Source: Treponema pectinovorum
GTDB lineage: Bacteria > Spirochaetota > Spirochaetia > Treponematales > Treponemataceae
Length of the DNA stretch: 64,000 nt
Reading direction: 5' to 3'
Assembly (NCBI RefSeq): GCF_900497595.1
Contig: NZ_UFQO01000004.1
Coordinates: 1 to 64,000 of the forward strand
Shown: one piece after another, positions 1-8,201 of the stretch
Layout of the letters: each line of letters opens with the position of its first letter
How positions within the stretch are numbered: position 1 is the stretch's first letter
Notes under the pieces: model-generated
What the model saw: only the letters and a program-made list of their open reading frames with translations
Databases searched by the model: none
What the model was told of the DNA's origin: nothing
Position numbers and translations under genes: made by a program

Positions 1-13
1 CACTGTTTAATTT

Positions 14-122
14 GCTGGTGGCCATAGTGGAGAGGTAATACCCGTTCCCATTCCGAACACGGAAGTCAAGCTCTCTTACGCCGATGATACTGCTCTTCGC
101 GGGAAAGTAGGTAGCTGCCAGC
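14..122 (+). rRNA. rrf: 5S ribosomal RNA
   Basis: The conserved 5S core is present: the CCCGTTCCCATTCCGAACAC block at about 41-60, followed by GGAAGTCAAGC. The ends GCTGGTGGCC and GGTAGCTGCCAGC can pair as helix I, giving about 109 nt. A T-rich stretch follows immediately and probably serves as the terminator. The 16S and 23S genes would lie to the left, outside the window. Confidence 0.95.
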
Positions 123-281
123 TTTTTCTTTTTAAATGCTTAGTGCAATAGATGATAGTTTTTACTTATACATTAAACACTTTACAAGGGCTTGTAGAAA
201 ACTTTCGTCCTTTGTTTTTTTTATAAGGAGTTTTCATTAAAGCCGTTTATGGTTTGTCTTGCAACTTGCACAAGCGATTGG

Positions 282-345
282 AAGGGCGCGTAGCGGCCAC
301 CGCAGCACGGCTTGCGTGCGAGGAGGCTGGAGCGCAAGCGTAACC
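282..345 (-). repeat. Mosaic hairpin repeat, copy B1
   Basis: This GC-rich block lies in the gap between 5S and gpmA (123-543), which otherwise holds only AT-rich sequence and the gpmA promoter. Read on the minus strand it matches copy B2 near 24.1 kb and the core of copies near 20, 40, 53 and 55 kb. It has GCC, then TCCTCG, an inner hairpin (GCACG/CGTGC), GCGGT, then GGC (plus positions 296-327). The 67-codon minus frame across it is a by-product of the repeat. Confidence 0.7.
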
Positions 346-483
346 CTGCAAAGCGCGCTCTTGTGCCTGTGAGCAACGCGAATTGGCTCAAGATGTGCCC
401 TGATTTTAATCTTTTTTAATTTTTCTATTCTGCACTGCAAATTTCATTATTTTCAAACTTCAAATAAAACTTCTTTTTCAATA

Positions 484-513
484 TTGAAACGAGTGGCTAT
501 TAAAAGTTAAAAT
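484..513 (+). promoter_or_regulatory. Putative gpmA promoter
   Basis: TTGAAA at 484-489 and TAAAAT at 508-513 are separated by 18 bp, which is sigma-70-like. The predicted start near 520 would give a short leader that includes the gpmA ribosome binding site. Confidence 0.4.
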
Positions 514-543
514 AGGGCATCTATATTTTTAAGAGGAAATTAA

Positions 544-1293
544 ATGACTAAACTTGTACTTGTACGCCACGGTGAAAGCGAATGGAATAAACTCAACTTG
601 TTCACTGGCTGGATGGATGTTGAATTGAGCGAAAAAGGCCGCGAAGAGGCGACTGCTGCTGGTAAACTTTTAAAGGCTGAAGGCTATGATTTTGATGTAT
701 GCTACACATCTTATCTTAAACGTGCTGTTCACACTTTAAACGGCATCCTCGACGAAATGGACAGAAACTGGCTCCCTGTCATTAAAACCTGGAAATTAAA
801 CGAGCGCCACTATGGTGATCTTCAGGGGAAAAACAAAGCCGAAGCTGCAGAAAAATTCGGTGAAAATCAGGTTAAAATCTGGAGACGCTCTTTTGATGTA
901 AAACCTCCAGTTCTCCCTGATGATGATGAGCGTTCTGCAAAAAAACAGGCAATGTATCGCGATGTTGACACTTCTTTCCTTCCTCAAAACGAATCTTTGG
1001 AAACTACGATTGCTCGCGTTATTCCTTACTATCTTGAAGAGATAAAGCCTGCGATGAAAGCTGGAAAGCGTGTTGTTGTTGCTGCTCACGGAAATTCTCT
1101 GCGTGCTCTCGTTTATTATCTGGATAAAATGTCGCCAGAAGAAATCCTTGGTGTTAACATTCCAACTGCAACTCCACTTGTTTACGAGTTTGACGACGAC
1201 TTTAACGTTATTAAGCACTATTATTTGGGCGATCAGGATGCAATTTCTGCTAAGATGAACGCTGTTGCAAATCAAGGAAAAGCTGCAAAATAG
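544..1293 (+). CDS. gpmA: 2,3-bisphosphoglycerate-dependent phosphoglycerate mutase
   Basis: Interconverts 3-phosphoglycerate and 2-phosphoglycerate in cytosolic glycolysis and gluconeogenesis, using a phosphohistidine intermediate. The 249 residues match the usual length of the cofactor-dependent family. The N-terminal [12 protein letters not shown] motif carries the phosphorylated His9 next to Arg8. Glu87, Arg88 and His89 lie in [10 protein letters not shown], and the second catalytic His is near residue 182 in [15 protein letters not shown] sits a few bases before the ATG. It is monocistronic, with its own promoter and a strong downstream terminator. The product also feeds the serine pathway encoded by serA and serC further along. 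Confidence 0.97.
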   Translation: MTKLVLVRHGESEWNKLNLFTGWMDVELSEKGREEATAAGKLLKAEGYDFDVCYTSYLKRAVHTLNGILDEMDRNWLPVIKTWKLNERHYGDLQGKNKAEAAEKFGENQVKIWRRSFDVKPPVLPDDDERSAKKQAMYRDVDTSFLPQNESLETTIARVIPYYLEEIKPAMKAGKRVVVAAHGNSLRALVYYLDKMSPEEILGVNIPTATPLVYEFDDDFNVIKHYYLGDQDAISAKMNAVANQGKAAK

Positions 1294-1304
1294 TTAAAGA
1301 ATTT

Positions 1305-1460
1305 GGGCGGCTTTTTGCTCCACTGCGTTCTGCAAAAAACACGCTTTGCGGGGTTGCGCTTACGCTCCATTGGCGTTCCGCCAACGCTATGCGCCCCTTC
1401 AATCGTTGCCGCACAGGAAGTGCGCTCCACAAGCAGTACTGAAAGTTTTGCAAAAAAAAT
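1305..1460 (+). repeat. Mosaic hairpin repeat, copy A1
   Basis: The head module GGGCGGCTTTTTGCTCCACT is shared, with variation, with copies at 23271 and 40091. Inside are the perfect hairpin arms TTGGCG/CGCCAA and a CGCAC-AGGAA-GTGCG hairpin like those in other copies. It lies between gpmA and its terminator. The short frames crossing it have no support as genes. Confidence 0.65.
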
Positions 1461-1508
1461 AAGCACGGAACTTTGTTGTTTTTCAAAGTTGTCGTGCTTT
1501 TTTTTGCG
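1461..1508 (+). terminator. Terminator after gpmA, likely bidirectional
   Basis: A long stem is formed by AAGCACG plus AACTTTG (1461-1475) with CAAAGTT plus CGTGCTT (1484-1499), followed by nine T. A-runs precede the left arm, so it could also end the minus-strand regulator gene that stops at 1550. Confidence 0.85.
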
Positions 1509-1549
1509 TGTTAAATATTGTATATCGCATTTATTTTTTATCTTTTTGC

Positions 1550-2791
1550 TTATTGATGAATCAGCGTTCTTGTGTCTACGATTCTCTTCATGTCTGCTAT
1601 GTTATTTACTATGATATAAGAATCCATAACATCAATTTTATGGGCGCTTATAAATCTGCTTATTTCATCCCTTGTCTGATCGTATGTAAGCCCTGCCCAA
1701 TGCGCAACTTCTTGTATTGTAACATTGAATCTTCTGTGCCTATCGTTTGGATTTACTGGAGGCGTCATTTCGTCGAGCATACAAAATACGTCTGCTATTC
1801 TTGCCTGTAAATCTTGAATAACGAGAATTTTGAACCTTCTCTTTTGGTCATAAATTCGCTTGCAAAACAGTTTTAATATGTTCAACGCTATTTGTGGATT
1901 TCCAGTTATTAAAATTTCAAAATTTGCTCTATTGAATTCCAGACATTGAACTGCACTTTCTGCTAAACAAGTTGCTGAACGCGGAGAATTATCCAATATC
2001 GCCATCTCGCCAAAAAACTCGCCAGGCTTTAAGATGTCCAGATTTTTATTTTGACCGTTTACGCATTTTACTAATTGAACTGTTCCTGTCTGAATGAGAT
2101 AAAAACTGTCTCCAGGTTCGAATTCTGTTATTATCACCTGACCTTTTTCGTATTTTTTTGCAAATCTGTTGAATGCTGGAAGTTCAAAAATTTTTAGAGC
2201 ACTGTCTGTTGTTGTACTTGAAGTAGAGGTGTCTTCGTCTTGAGGTTTTGCCAATTTTTGCGCACGTGCATTTGCTGTGGTATACATCTTTGCAACAGCT
2301 TCTTTGTTTGCCGCTGTAGGATAGCGTTTTAAATAATTCAAGCAGACATCTGCGGCACTTCTCCAATTTTCGTCGTCGTAAAAGGCTTGTGCTACGCTTA
2401 GCATTCCTGACTGCTGATTTATCGTTAAATCCTTGTTTAAAATTTCTTCTGTTTTTTTGTGAATTTGGCGCAGTTGGTTTGAAAATACGCGTAGCATTTT
2501 CATTATCAAAGCTTTGTTTGAAGAAAAAATAGATTCAAATTCCTGTACTGTAAGCGAAAGGCAGGTGGAATCCGTTAAAACGGTTGCTGTTTCTTCGCGC
2601 GGAAAATGTCCCAAAGCCGATTTTACACCAAAAAACTCGCCTGTTTTTATCTGTTCTGTAACTGGAAGATTGGTTTCGATGTCTGTTGATGTGATTACGA
2701 CACAACCTTTTTGCAGGATGAAAACTCTCTCATCCCTGTCACCAGCAAAGTAGATTATAGAACCTTTGGTGTATGACATCACTTTAGGCAT
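1550..2791 (-). CDS. CRP/FNR-superfamily regulator with two cyclic-nucleotide-binding domains
   Basis: 413 residues with two cupin-like effector domains, about residues 9-110 and 205-320, then a probable winged-helix region at about 330-400. The second domain has a recognisable phosphate-binding cassette, FGEMAILDNSPRSAT near residue 260, with the Glu and Arg used by cNMP-binding proteins. The first has only FGVKSALGHFPREE there and is probably degenerate. A central linker rich in Ser and Thr separates them. The start is supported by AGAGGT upstream. It is a single gene, divergent from the PHP gene. Whether it binds DNA and which ligand it senses are inferences; a CRP-type palindrome upstream of serC is one possible target. 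Confidence 0.8.
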   Translation of the reverse strand: MPKVMSYTKGSIIYFAGDRDERVFILQKGCVVITSTDIETNLPVTEQIKTGEFFGVKSALGHFPREETATVLTDSTCLSLTVQEFESIFSSNKALIMKMLRVFSNQLRQIHKKTEEILNKDLTINQQSGMLSVAQAFYDDENWRSAADVCLNYLKRYPTAANKEAVAKMYTTANARAQKLAKPQDEDTSTSSTTTDSALKIFELPAFNRFAKKYEKGQVIITEFEPGDSFYLIQTGTVQLVKCVNGQNKNLDILKPGEFFGEMAILDNSPRSATCLAESAVQCLEFNRANFEILITGNPQIALNILKLFCKRIYDQKRRFKILVIQDLQARIADVFCMLDEMTPPVNPNDRHRRFNVTIQEVAHWAGLTYDQTRDEISRFISAHKIDVMDSYIIVNNIADMKRIVDTRTLIHQ

Positions 2792-2863
2792 TGTTGACCT
2801 CTTTCTATTTTAATCCAGCATTTTCTAATATACATAACGATACCATAAAATTTTCAAATATGC

Positions 2864-2869
2864 TATATT
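2864..2869 (+). promoter_or_regulatory. -10 element placing transcription start at the PHP gene ATG
   Basis: TATATT preceded by TGC (an extended -10 form) ends 6 bp before the ATG. No ribosome binding site lies between, so the transcript is predicted to be leaderless. Confidence 0.45.
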
Positions 2870-2875
2870 TTTGTT

Positions 2876-3754
2876 ATGATTGATTTGCACAGCCACTCTA
2901 CAGCATCTGACGGAATTCTTTCGCCTCGCGAATCTGCTTTATATGCTTTTGAAAAACACCTTACAACTTGGGCTTTAACCGATCACGATACGGTTGACGG
3001 TTTAAAAGAAGCGGCAAAAACCTGCCTTGAATGTGGAATCAATTTTATTCCAGGAATTGAAATCAACATCGCCTGGCCGACTGGCGAGTTTCATCTTTTG
3101 GGGCTTGGTTTAAGAACATACAGCGAAGATTTAAAAAACGTAATTGATTATTTGACCCAGGACCGACATCAGCGAAACCTTACAATCGTAGAAAAGATGA
3201 ATGCAGACGGTTACAACTGGACTCTTGAAGAAATAGAATCCAATTTTGTTGCAAGCCAGATTGGTCGTCCGCATTTTGCAGATTTTTTGGTAAAAAAAGG
3301 AATTGTAAAGAACAGGCAGGATGCTTTTAATCGTTTTTTTGGAAGAGGTAAAAAATGGTATGCTTCTCATTGTGGAGAAGATTTAGAAACTGCGGTTCAG
3401 GCGATTAAAAGTTCTGGTGGAGTTCCTGTTTTGGCTCATCCTATGTCGCTGTATGTGAGTTGGGGTAAGATTGAAGGAGTTTTAAAGGATATTCGCGGTA
3501 AAGGTGTTGAGGGCCTTGAAGCGTTTCATCCCGGAGCGAGAAATTCTGAATGTTTTAGGCTTGAAGAATTGGCTAGAAAATTGGGATTTTTCGTTACTGC
3601 TGGTAGCGATTTTCATGGGAAAGGTGTGCGTGCAGATAGGCACCTTGGTAAAACTGCTGGTGGCAGAAAAATTGATAAAAGATTTTGGGAAGATGAATTA
3701 AACCCTGCTCTTGGCGGTGATTTTGATTTTAAACTTACTGACTGGGTTAATTGA
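2876..3754 (+). CDS. PHP-domain phosphoesterase (RNase AM/YciV-like)
   Basis: A 292-residue single-domain PHP metallophosphoesterase. Metal ligands are visible in order: HSHS at residues 5-8, the LTDHDT motif, GIEIN, HF in RPHFADF, AHP in the middle, and GSDFHG near the C-terminus. Length and motif order fit the family of 3',5'-nucleotide bisphosphate phosphatases and 5'-3' exoribonucleases typified by E. coli Rnm (YciV). The exact substrate cannot be read from sequence. The ATG has no Shine-Dalgarno sequence but sits 6 bp after a -10 element. The gene is divergent from the cyclic-nucleotide-domain regulator. Confidence 0.88.
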   Translation: MIDLHSHSTASDGILSPRESALYAFEKHLTTWALTDHDTVDGLKEAAKTCLECGINFIPGIEINIAWPTGEFHLLGLGLRTYSEDLKNVIDYLTQDRHQRNLTIVEKMNADGYNWTLEEIESNFVASQIGRPHFADFLVKKGIVKNRQDAFNRFFGRGKKWYASHCGEDLETAVQAIKSSGGVPVLAHPMSLYVSWGKIEGVLKDIRGKGVEGLEAFHPGARNSECFRLEELARKLGFFVTAGSDFHGKGVRADRHLGKTAGGRKIDKRFWEDELNPALGGDFDFKLTDWVN

Positions 3755-3790
3755 TTTTGACTTTTAAAATATACTCATTTTTTTGATGTT

Positions 3791-3845
3791 CTTACGCCAG
3801 ATGCGAAGTGCGTAAGTTGCGTGCGTTTTTGTTTTTGGCACGCAA
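3791..3845. other. Two adjacent intergenic hairpins
   Basis: CTTACGC (3791-3797) pairs with GCGTAAG (3810-3816). Directly next to it TTGCGTGC (3817-3824) pairs with GCACGCAA (3838-3845). They lie between the PHP gene and comM, lack a long T-run, and resemble the hairpin modules of the dispersed repeats without matching one. Confidence 0.5.
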
Positions 3846-3969
3846 TGAGCACTAGCGAACACGTAGCAGCTGGTTGATTGTAGGCTCTTCGTTCTAAAAA
3901 AATTAAAAATTATATTTTCTTTTTTGTTGGATTTTTGTTTTGAACTCAAATATAAAGTTGAGGTAACGA

Positions 3970-5529
3970 ATGAAAATCTTTTCTTTTTCGCCTTTTGGTT
4001 ATGAAGGTGCGCTTGTTGCTGTTGAGGTTGACCTGCGTCGTGGTATTCCTTGTGTTGATGTGGTGGGACTTGCTGACGGTGCGGTTAAGGAAAGTCGGGA
4101 GAGAATGCGTTCTGCGATAAGGAATTCTGGTTTTGAATTCCCGCTTGAGAGGGTTTTGATTAGTCTTTCGCCTGCTGATTTGAAAAAAGAAGGCGCTGGT
4201 TTTGATCTTGCACTCGCGCTTGCTGTCTTGGACGCTCAAAAAAAGGAACAAGGCTCTTATTCTGAGGATGAAAGAAAGGTTTTGGTCATGGGGGAACTTG
4301 AACTTTCGGGTTTGGTGAGACCTGTTAGGGGTGTGAATGCTGCCGCTTGTAGCGCTGTTGCACTGGGAATTTGTGAATGTATTGTCTGTTCGGAAAATGC
4401 CAGAGAAGCACAGGAAGTTGATGGAATGCGTGTCTTTGCTGCTGAAAATCTGGCTGAAGCGTTTGACTCTTTGTATAAGAGCGAATGTTTTACAAAATTT
4501 TGTAGGGCGGAAAATGATTTTGATTCTTTATGCGATTGTGTAGATGTTGACGGTATTATGTTTCCTAAGGTTTTAGATGAGCTTGAGTTTAAATATGTTA
4601 AGGGGCAAAAAAAATTACTTCGTGGTTTGCAGATTGCTGCCGCTGGTGGTCATAACCTTTTAGCATACGGGCCTCCTGGTTGTGGTAAGACTTTGGCCTT
4701 GCAGAGATTTTCTTCGTTACTTCCTCTTCTTTCGGTTGAAGAAGCTCAATCTGTTACTAGAATCCACTCGCTTGCGGGACTTTTGCCGTTTGAAACCGCT
4801 TTAATGCGAACCCCCGATTTTAGGATGCCACATCAGACTGCAAGCATTGAAGGCATTTGCGGTGGTGGAATAAATTGTCGCCCTGGTGAGATTTCTCTTG
4901 CACATAACGGTGTTTTGTTTTTGGACGAAGCGGCAGAATTTAAGAGCAGTGTACTTCAGATGTTGCGTGTTCCGCTTGAAAGTGGATGCATAACTTTGAG
5001 CAGGGCTGGAAGAAACACGGTTTATCCTGCCGATTTTCAGCTTTTAATGGCGTCTAATCCGTGCCCTTGCGGCAATTATGGTGTTCCTGGAAAAATTTGT
5101 CTTTGTAGCGCTCGTTCGATTGAAATGTATTGGAAGAAATTTAGCGGTCCTTTGCTTGACCGAATTGAACTTCGTGTTTTTGTTTGTGGTGAAGATGATA
5201 AAAATTATAAGGAAGAGGAAATTTCGACACAGTCGCTTAGAGTTGATATTGCGAAGGCCGTGAAAATTCAACGAAAGAGAGGAAAAAAGAATGCTAAACT
5301 TTTGCCAGAAGAGATGGATTTGTATTGCACATTGGGAGATGAAGAATCTGCTTATTTTGAAAATGAAGTTGGAATCAATGGATTTTCGAGAAGGGCTGGT
5401 GCTGCTTGCTTAAAACTTGCCAGAACTATATGTGATATGGAAGGTAGGGATAAAATTGCAATAAAAGATTTACAAGAGGCTTTTAGTTTTAGAAGTTTTT
5501 CTGAATCTTTGGAAGATTTTTCAGATTGA
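3970..5529 (+). CDS. comM: YifB/ComM family Mg-chelatase-like AAA+ ATPase
   Basis: 519 residues with the two-part layout of ComM. An N-terminal S16-protease-like fold (about 1-170) contains VVGLADGAVKESRERMRSAI. The AAA+ Mg-chelatase domain follows, with Walker A GPPGCGKT near residue 236, Walker B VLFLDEAAEF near 317 and the family signature ASNPCPCGNYG near 361. A helical C-terminal part (FSRRAGAACLKLARTICDMEG) completes it. In naturally transformable bacteria ComM is a helicase that promotes branch migration during integration of incoming DNA, but the gene is widespread and its role here is unproven. GAGGT precedes the ATG. It stands alone. Confidence 0.93.
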   Translation: MKIFSFSPFGYEGALVAVEVDLRRGIPCVDVVGLADGAVKESRERMRSAIRNSGFEFPLERVLISLSPADLKKEGAGFDLALALAVLDAQKKEQGSYSEDERKVLVMGELELSGLVRPVRGVNAAACSAVALGICECIVCSENAREAQEVDGMRVFAAENLAEAFDSLYKSECFTKFCRAENDFDSLCDCVDVDGIMFPKVLDELEFKYVKGQKKLLRGLQIAAAGGHNLLAYGPPGCGKTLALQRFSSLLPLLSVEEAQSVTRIHSLAGLLPFETALMRTPDFRMPHQTASIEGICGGGINCRPGEISLAHNGVLFLDEAAEFKSSVLQMLRVPLESGCITLSRAGRNTVYPADFQLLMASNPCPCGNYGVPGKICLCSARSIEMYWKKFSGPLLDRIELRVFVCGEDDKNYKEEEISTQSLRVDIAKAVKIQRKRGKKNAKLLPEEMDLYCTLGDEESAYFENEVGINGFSRRAGAACLKLARTICDMEGRDKIAIKDLQEAFSFRSFSESLEDFSD

Positions 5530-5621
5530 TTTGTGGTGATATTTTGTTCTTTTATAGGTTTGTATTTTTATATTTGGTGCAGAGAAGTGTCTAGAATCGT
5601 TTTGTGAAGAAAAATTGAATT

Positions 5622-5657
5622 GTGCAAAAAAAAGGAACCTGCTTTAACAGATTCCTT
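5622..5657 (-). terminator. Terminator of tRNA-Leu
   Basis: On the minus strand AAGGAATCTG pairs with CAGGTTCCTT and is followed by eight T, directly downstream of the tRNA 3' end. Confidence 0.8.
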
Positions 5658-5659
5658 AA

Positions 5660-5742
5660 TACCGGAGAAGAGACTTGAACTCTTACACAGTTGCCTGCAA
5701 AAGATTTTGAGTCTTTCGTGTCTACCATTCCACCACTCCGGC
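5660..5742 (-). tRNA. tRNA-Leu (anticodon CAA, reads UUG)
   Basis: 83 nt on the minus strand. The acceptor stem GCCGGAG/CTCCGGT is followed by discriminator A. The anticodon stem-loop is AAAGA-CTCAAAA-TCTTT with CAA at its centre. A long variable arm (class II tRNA) and a T arm containing GTTCAAGTC are present. CCA is not encoded. Confidence 0.93.
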
Positions 5743-5753
5743 GAACTTTGAAC

Positions 5754-5783
5754 ATATTAACAAAAAACACTGCTGTTGTGCAA
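5754..5783 (-). promoter_or_regulatory. Promoter of tRNA-Leu
   Basis: On the minus strand TTGCAC (5778-5783) and TAATAT (5754-5759) are 18 bp apart, with the -10 ending 11 bp before the mature tRNA 5' end. Confidence 0.6.
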
Positions 5784-5872
5784 GGGATTGAACGATTTTT
5801 TTATAGTGGGGTTTTAGTTTTAAGTGTCGAGGTTGAAAAATCAGTGGGGATGGAACGGAATATGTTTTTTTA

Positions 5873-5961
5873 TTGACAGGAGTTTTCTATCAGAATATGT
5901 GAGAAGACAAGGGGTTGAAACAGAAACAGACTTTTCGTCTCATTTGCGGAGCGTTTTTTTT
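5873..5961 (+). promoter_or_regulatory. Orphan consensus promoter in the comM-recQ gap, possible small RNA
   Basis: TTGACA (5873-5878) and TATGTG (5896-5901) are 17 bp apart and point right, but no ORF follows for 300 bp. Eight T at 5954-5961 could end a transcript of about 54 nt starting near 5908. No strong stem precedes the T-run, so this is weak. The rest of 5743-6161 shows nothing else recognisable. Confidence 0.3.
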
Positions 5962-6161
5962 CACAGAGATGGAAAAATTCAGGCGGAAACTTCATTTTTT
6001 TAATGTCTCTATATTTTTATTTTCTTATGTTGAAAAATAGTTTTGCGATTCTCAGAATGCCGCTTTTCATCTGCCGCCATTCTTTCTTGCTTTAGAAGAG
6101 GAGTAGCCTTTTTCTTAAACGAGTGCTCATGTGGCTGTTATCGTTATTTTTTTGCTAAAAG

Positions 6162-6190
6162 TTGAAGAAAAACGAAAATAAACCTATCAT
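6162..6190 (+). promoter_or_regulatory. Putative recQ promoter
   Basis: TTGAAG (6162-6167) and TATCAT (6185-6190) have 17-bp spacing. The predicted transcription start near 6197 is only about 6 nt before the recQ ATG, and no ribosome binding site is visible. Confidence 0.5.
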
Positions 6191-6202
6191 TCAGTTTTGT
6201 AT

Positions 6203-8185
6203 ATGCTAAAAGATTACACTGGTGCAAAACCTGAAAAAGTGCTTAAAGAAGTTTTTGGCTATTCGTCCTTTAAGTTGCTTCAAAAGGAAATCATAAATAA
6301 TGTTCTCAATAAAAAAGATACCCTCGCCATAATGCCAACTGGTGGCGGAAAATCATTATGCTATCAGATTCCTGCTTTAATTTTTGAGGGGCTTACAGTT
6401 GTGGTTTCTCCGCTTATTTCACTTATGCAGGATCAAGTTGATACTTTGCTTGGTGTCGGTTTTAATGCTGTTTTTTTGAACAGCAGTTTGGATTGGGAAA
6501 ATTATCTTGAATCGATGAACGCAATCAGACGAGGTGAGATAAAGATTTTATATGTTTCGCCAGAAGGTTTGTCGTCTTCAAAGATACGAGAACTCTTGCA
6601 CGAGGTAAAAGTAAGTTGCATTACGATTGATGAAGCACACTGCGTTTCTGAGTGGGGACATGATTTTCGCCCTGAATTTCTTGAAATAGCTTCTGTTCGA
6701 CGTCAGTTTCCATCGGCTGTTTGCCTTGCGTTGACAGCAACCGCTACAGATGATGTTAGAAACGATATAATAAAAAATCTCGCTTTAAAAGAACCTTCTA
6801 TCTTGATTTCCAGTTTTAACAGGGAAAATATATATCTGGAAGTTAAGCAAAAAAAGGATGGACTTGCACAATGCGTTGAGTGTATAAGGGAATTTCCCGG
6901 CGAAAGTGGAATTATCTATTGCTTTAGTCGAAAACAGGTTGATAATCTTACTGAAAATCTTTTAAAGCTTGGATATTCAGTTTTAAACTATCACGCGGGG
7001 CTTTCGGATGACGAGAGAAAAATGCATCAAAATATGTTTATTCGTGATCAGGTGCAAATTATGGTTGCAACCCTCGCTTTTGGAATGGGAATCGATAAGC
7101 CAAACGTAAGATTTGTAATTCATTATGATCTTCCAAAATCTCTTGAGCAGTACTATCAGGAAATTGGCAGGGCAGGACGAGATGGTCTAAAATCGAAAGC
7201 TCTGCTCTTATATTCTTCTTCGGATATTTTTAAGATTCGCCATTTTTTTGACGAAAGTACAGACTCTCAAAAATCTGAAAATCTTTTGAATTCTATGGTC
7301 AATTTTGCGACTTCAAGATTTTGCAGGAGAAAACTCTTGCTTTCATATTTTGGAGAACACTACGATAAAACGCGAAATATAGAAGATTCAACTTTTGGAG
7401 GAGATTTTTGTTGCGACGTGTGCAGTTTTGGAGATAAAGAGGATGTTGATATGACGATTCCGTGCCAAAAACTGATGAGCTGCATAATAAGGACAGATTC
7501 CCGTTTTGGCAGTGTTTACATTGTAGATGTTCTTTTGGGAAGCCGAAACAAGAGAATCTTAGAAAATTCGCACAATATGATTTCGACATGGGGAATCGGA
7601 ACGGAATTGAATAAAGAAGGCTGGTTTGAGCTTATCTCTTTGTTGCTTCAGAAAAAATATATAGTAAAATCCGGCGAATATGGAGTTTTAAAACTCACGC
7701 GAGAAGGGTTTAATATTCTAAAAAACCGCGACAGGATTAAACTTCCTTTTGACTTAGAGAGTTTTAAAAATCGCAGCGACACTGTCCGAAAAGAAAAATC
7801 TAACGGAAGCGAAGAAAGTCAAAAATCTCTCTACGCAACCGAAAATTTTATTCCTAAAAAACGTGCGAGCGCCGGGGCAAATGGTTCAGTTTTGTTTCCG
7901 AAGCCCAGTCGCACATCAAAAAAAAGTTCTGTTAAAAAGATTGTTATGAATTTTAGCCTTTCGGATGAAGAAAAATCCTGCATAAATCTATTAAAAAAAT
8001 GGCGGAAAAAGAAAGCCCAAGAGATGAATGTTCCACCTTATGTAATTTTTGGCGACAAAACTTTAAACGAGATTGTTACAAAACGACCAAAGACGATAGA
8101 CGAGTTGATGGACTGCTATGGAATTGGCGAAAACAAAGCCCAGAATTTTGGTGCGCAAATTATTTCCGTTTTGGAAGAATCGTGA
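6203..8185 (+). CDS. recQ: ATP-dependent DNA helicase RecQ
   Basis: About 660 residues. A 3'-5' superfamily 2 helicase for recombination and replication-fork repair. Visible motifs are Walker A TGGGKS near residue 46, the DEAH box inside DEAHCVSEWGHDFRPE, LALTATAT, and motif VI QEIGRAGRDG. The zinc-binding subdomain follows (CRRKLLLSYFGEHYD then CCDVC), then the winged helix, and a C-terminal HRDC domain over roughly the last 75 residues with MDCYGIGENKA. The ATG at 6203 is preferred over the in-frame TTG two codons upstream, which would give only a Met-Tyr extension. It converges with the DUF1015 gene with only 16 bp between the stops. Confidence 0.95.
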   Translation: MLKDYTGAKPEKVLKEVFGYSSFKLLQKEIINNVLNKKDTLAIMPTGGGKSLCYQIPALIFEGLTVVVSPLISLMQDQVDTLLGVGFNAVFLNSSLDWENYLESMNAIRRGEIKILYVSPEGLSSSKIRELLHEVKVSCITIDEAHCVSEWGHDFRPEFLEIASVRRQFPSAVCLALTATATDDVRNDIIKNLALKEPSILISSFNRENIYLEVKQKKDGLAQCVECIREFPGESGIIYCFSRKQVDNLTENLLKLGYSVLNYHAGLSDDERKMHQNMFIRDQVQIMVATLAFGMGIDKPNVRFVIHYDLPKSLEQYYQEIGRAGRDGLKSKALLLYSSSDIFKIRHFFDESTDSQKSENLLNSMVNFATSRFCRRKLLLSYFGEHYDKTRNIEDSTFGGDFCCDVCSFGDKEDVDMTIPCQKLMSCIIRTDSRFGSVYIVDVLLGSRNKRILENSHNMISTWGIGTELNKEGWFELISLLLQKKYIVKSGEYGVLKLTREGFNILKNRDRIKLPFDLESFKNRSDTVRKEKSNGSEESQKSLYATENFIPKKRASAGANGSVLFPKPSRTSKKSSVKKIVMNFSLSDEEKSCINLLKKWRKKKAQEMNVPPYVIFGDKTLNEIVTKRPKTIDELMDCYGIGENKAQNFGAQIISVLEES

Positions 8186-8201
8186 ATTTTAAGATAGAAG
8201 A

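Noticed and set aside
796-1275. 159-codon open frame antisense to gpmA
   Set aside because: It mirrors the codons of a highly conserved gene, has no ribosome binding site or recognisable domain, and is a frame shadow.
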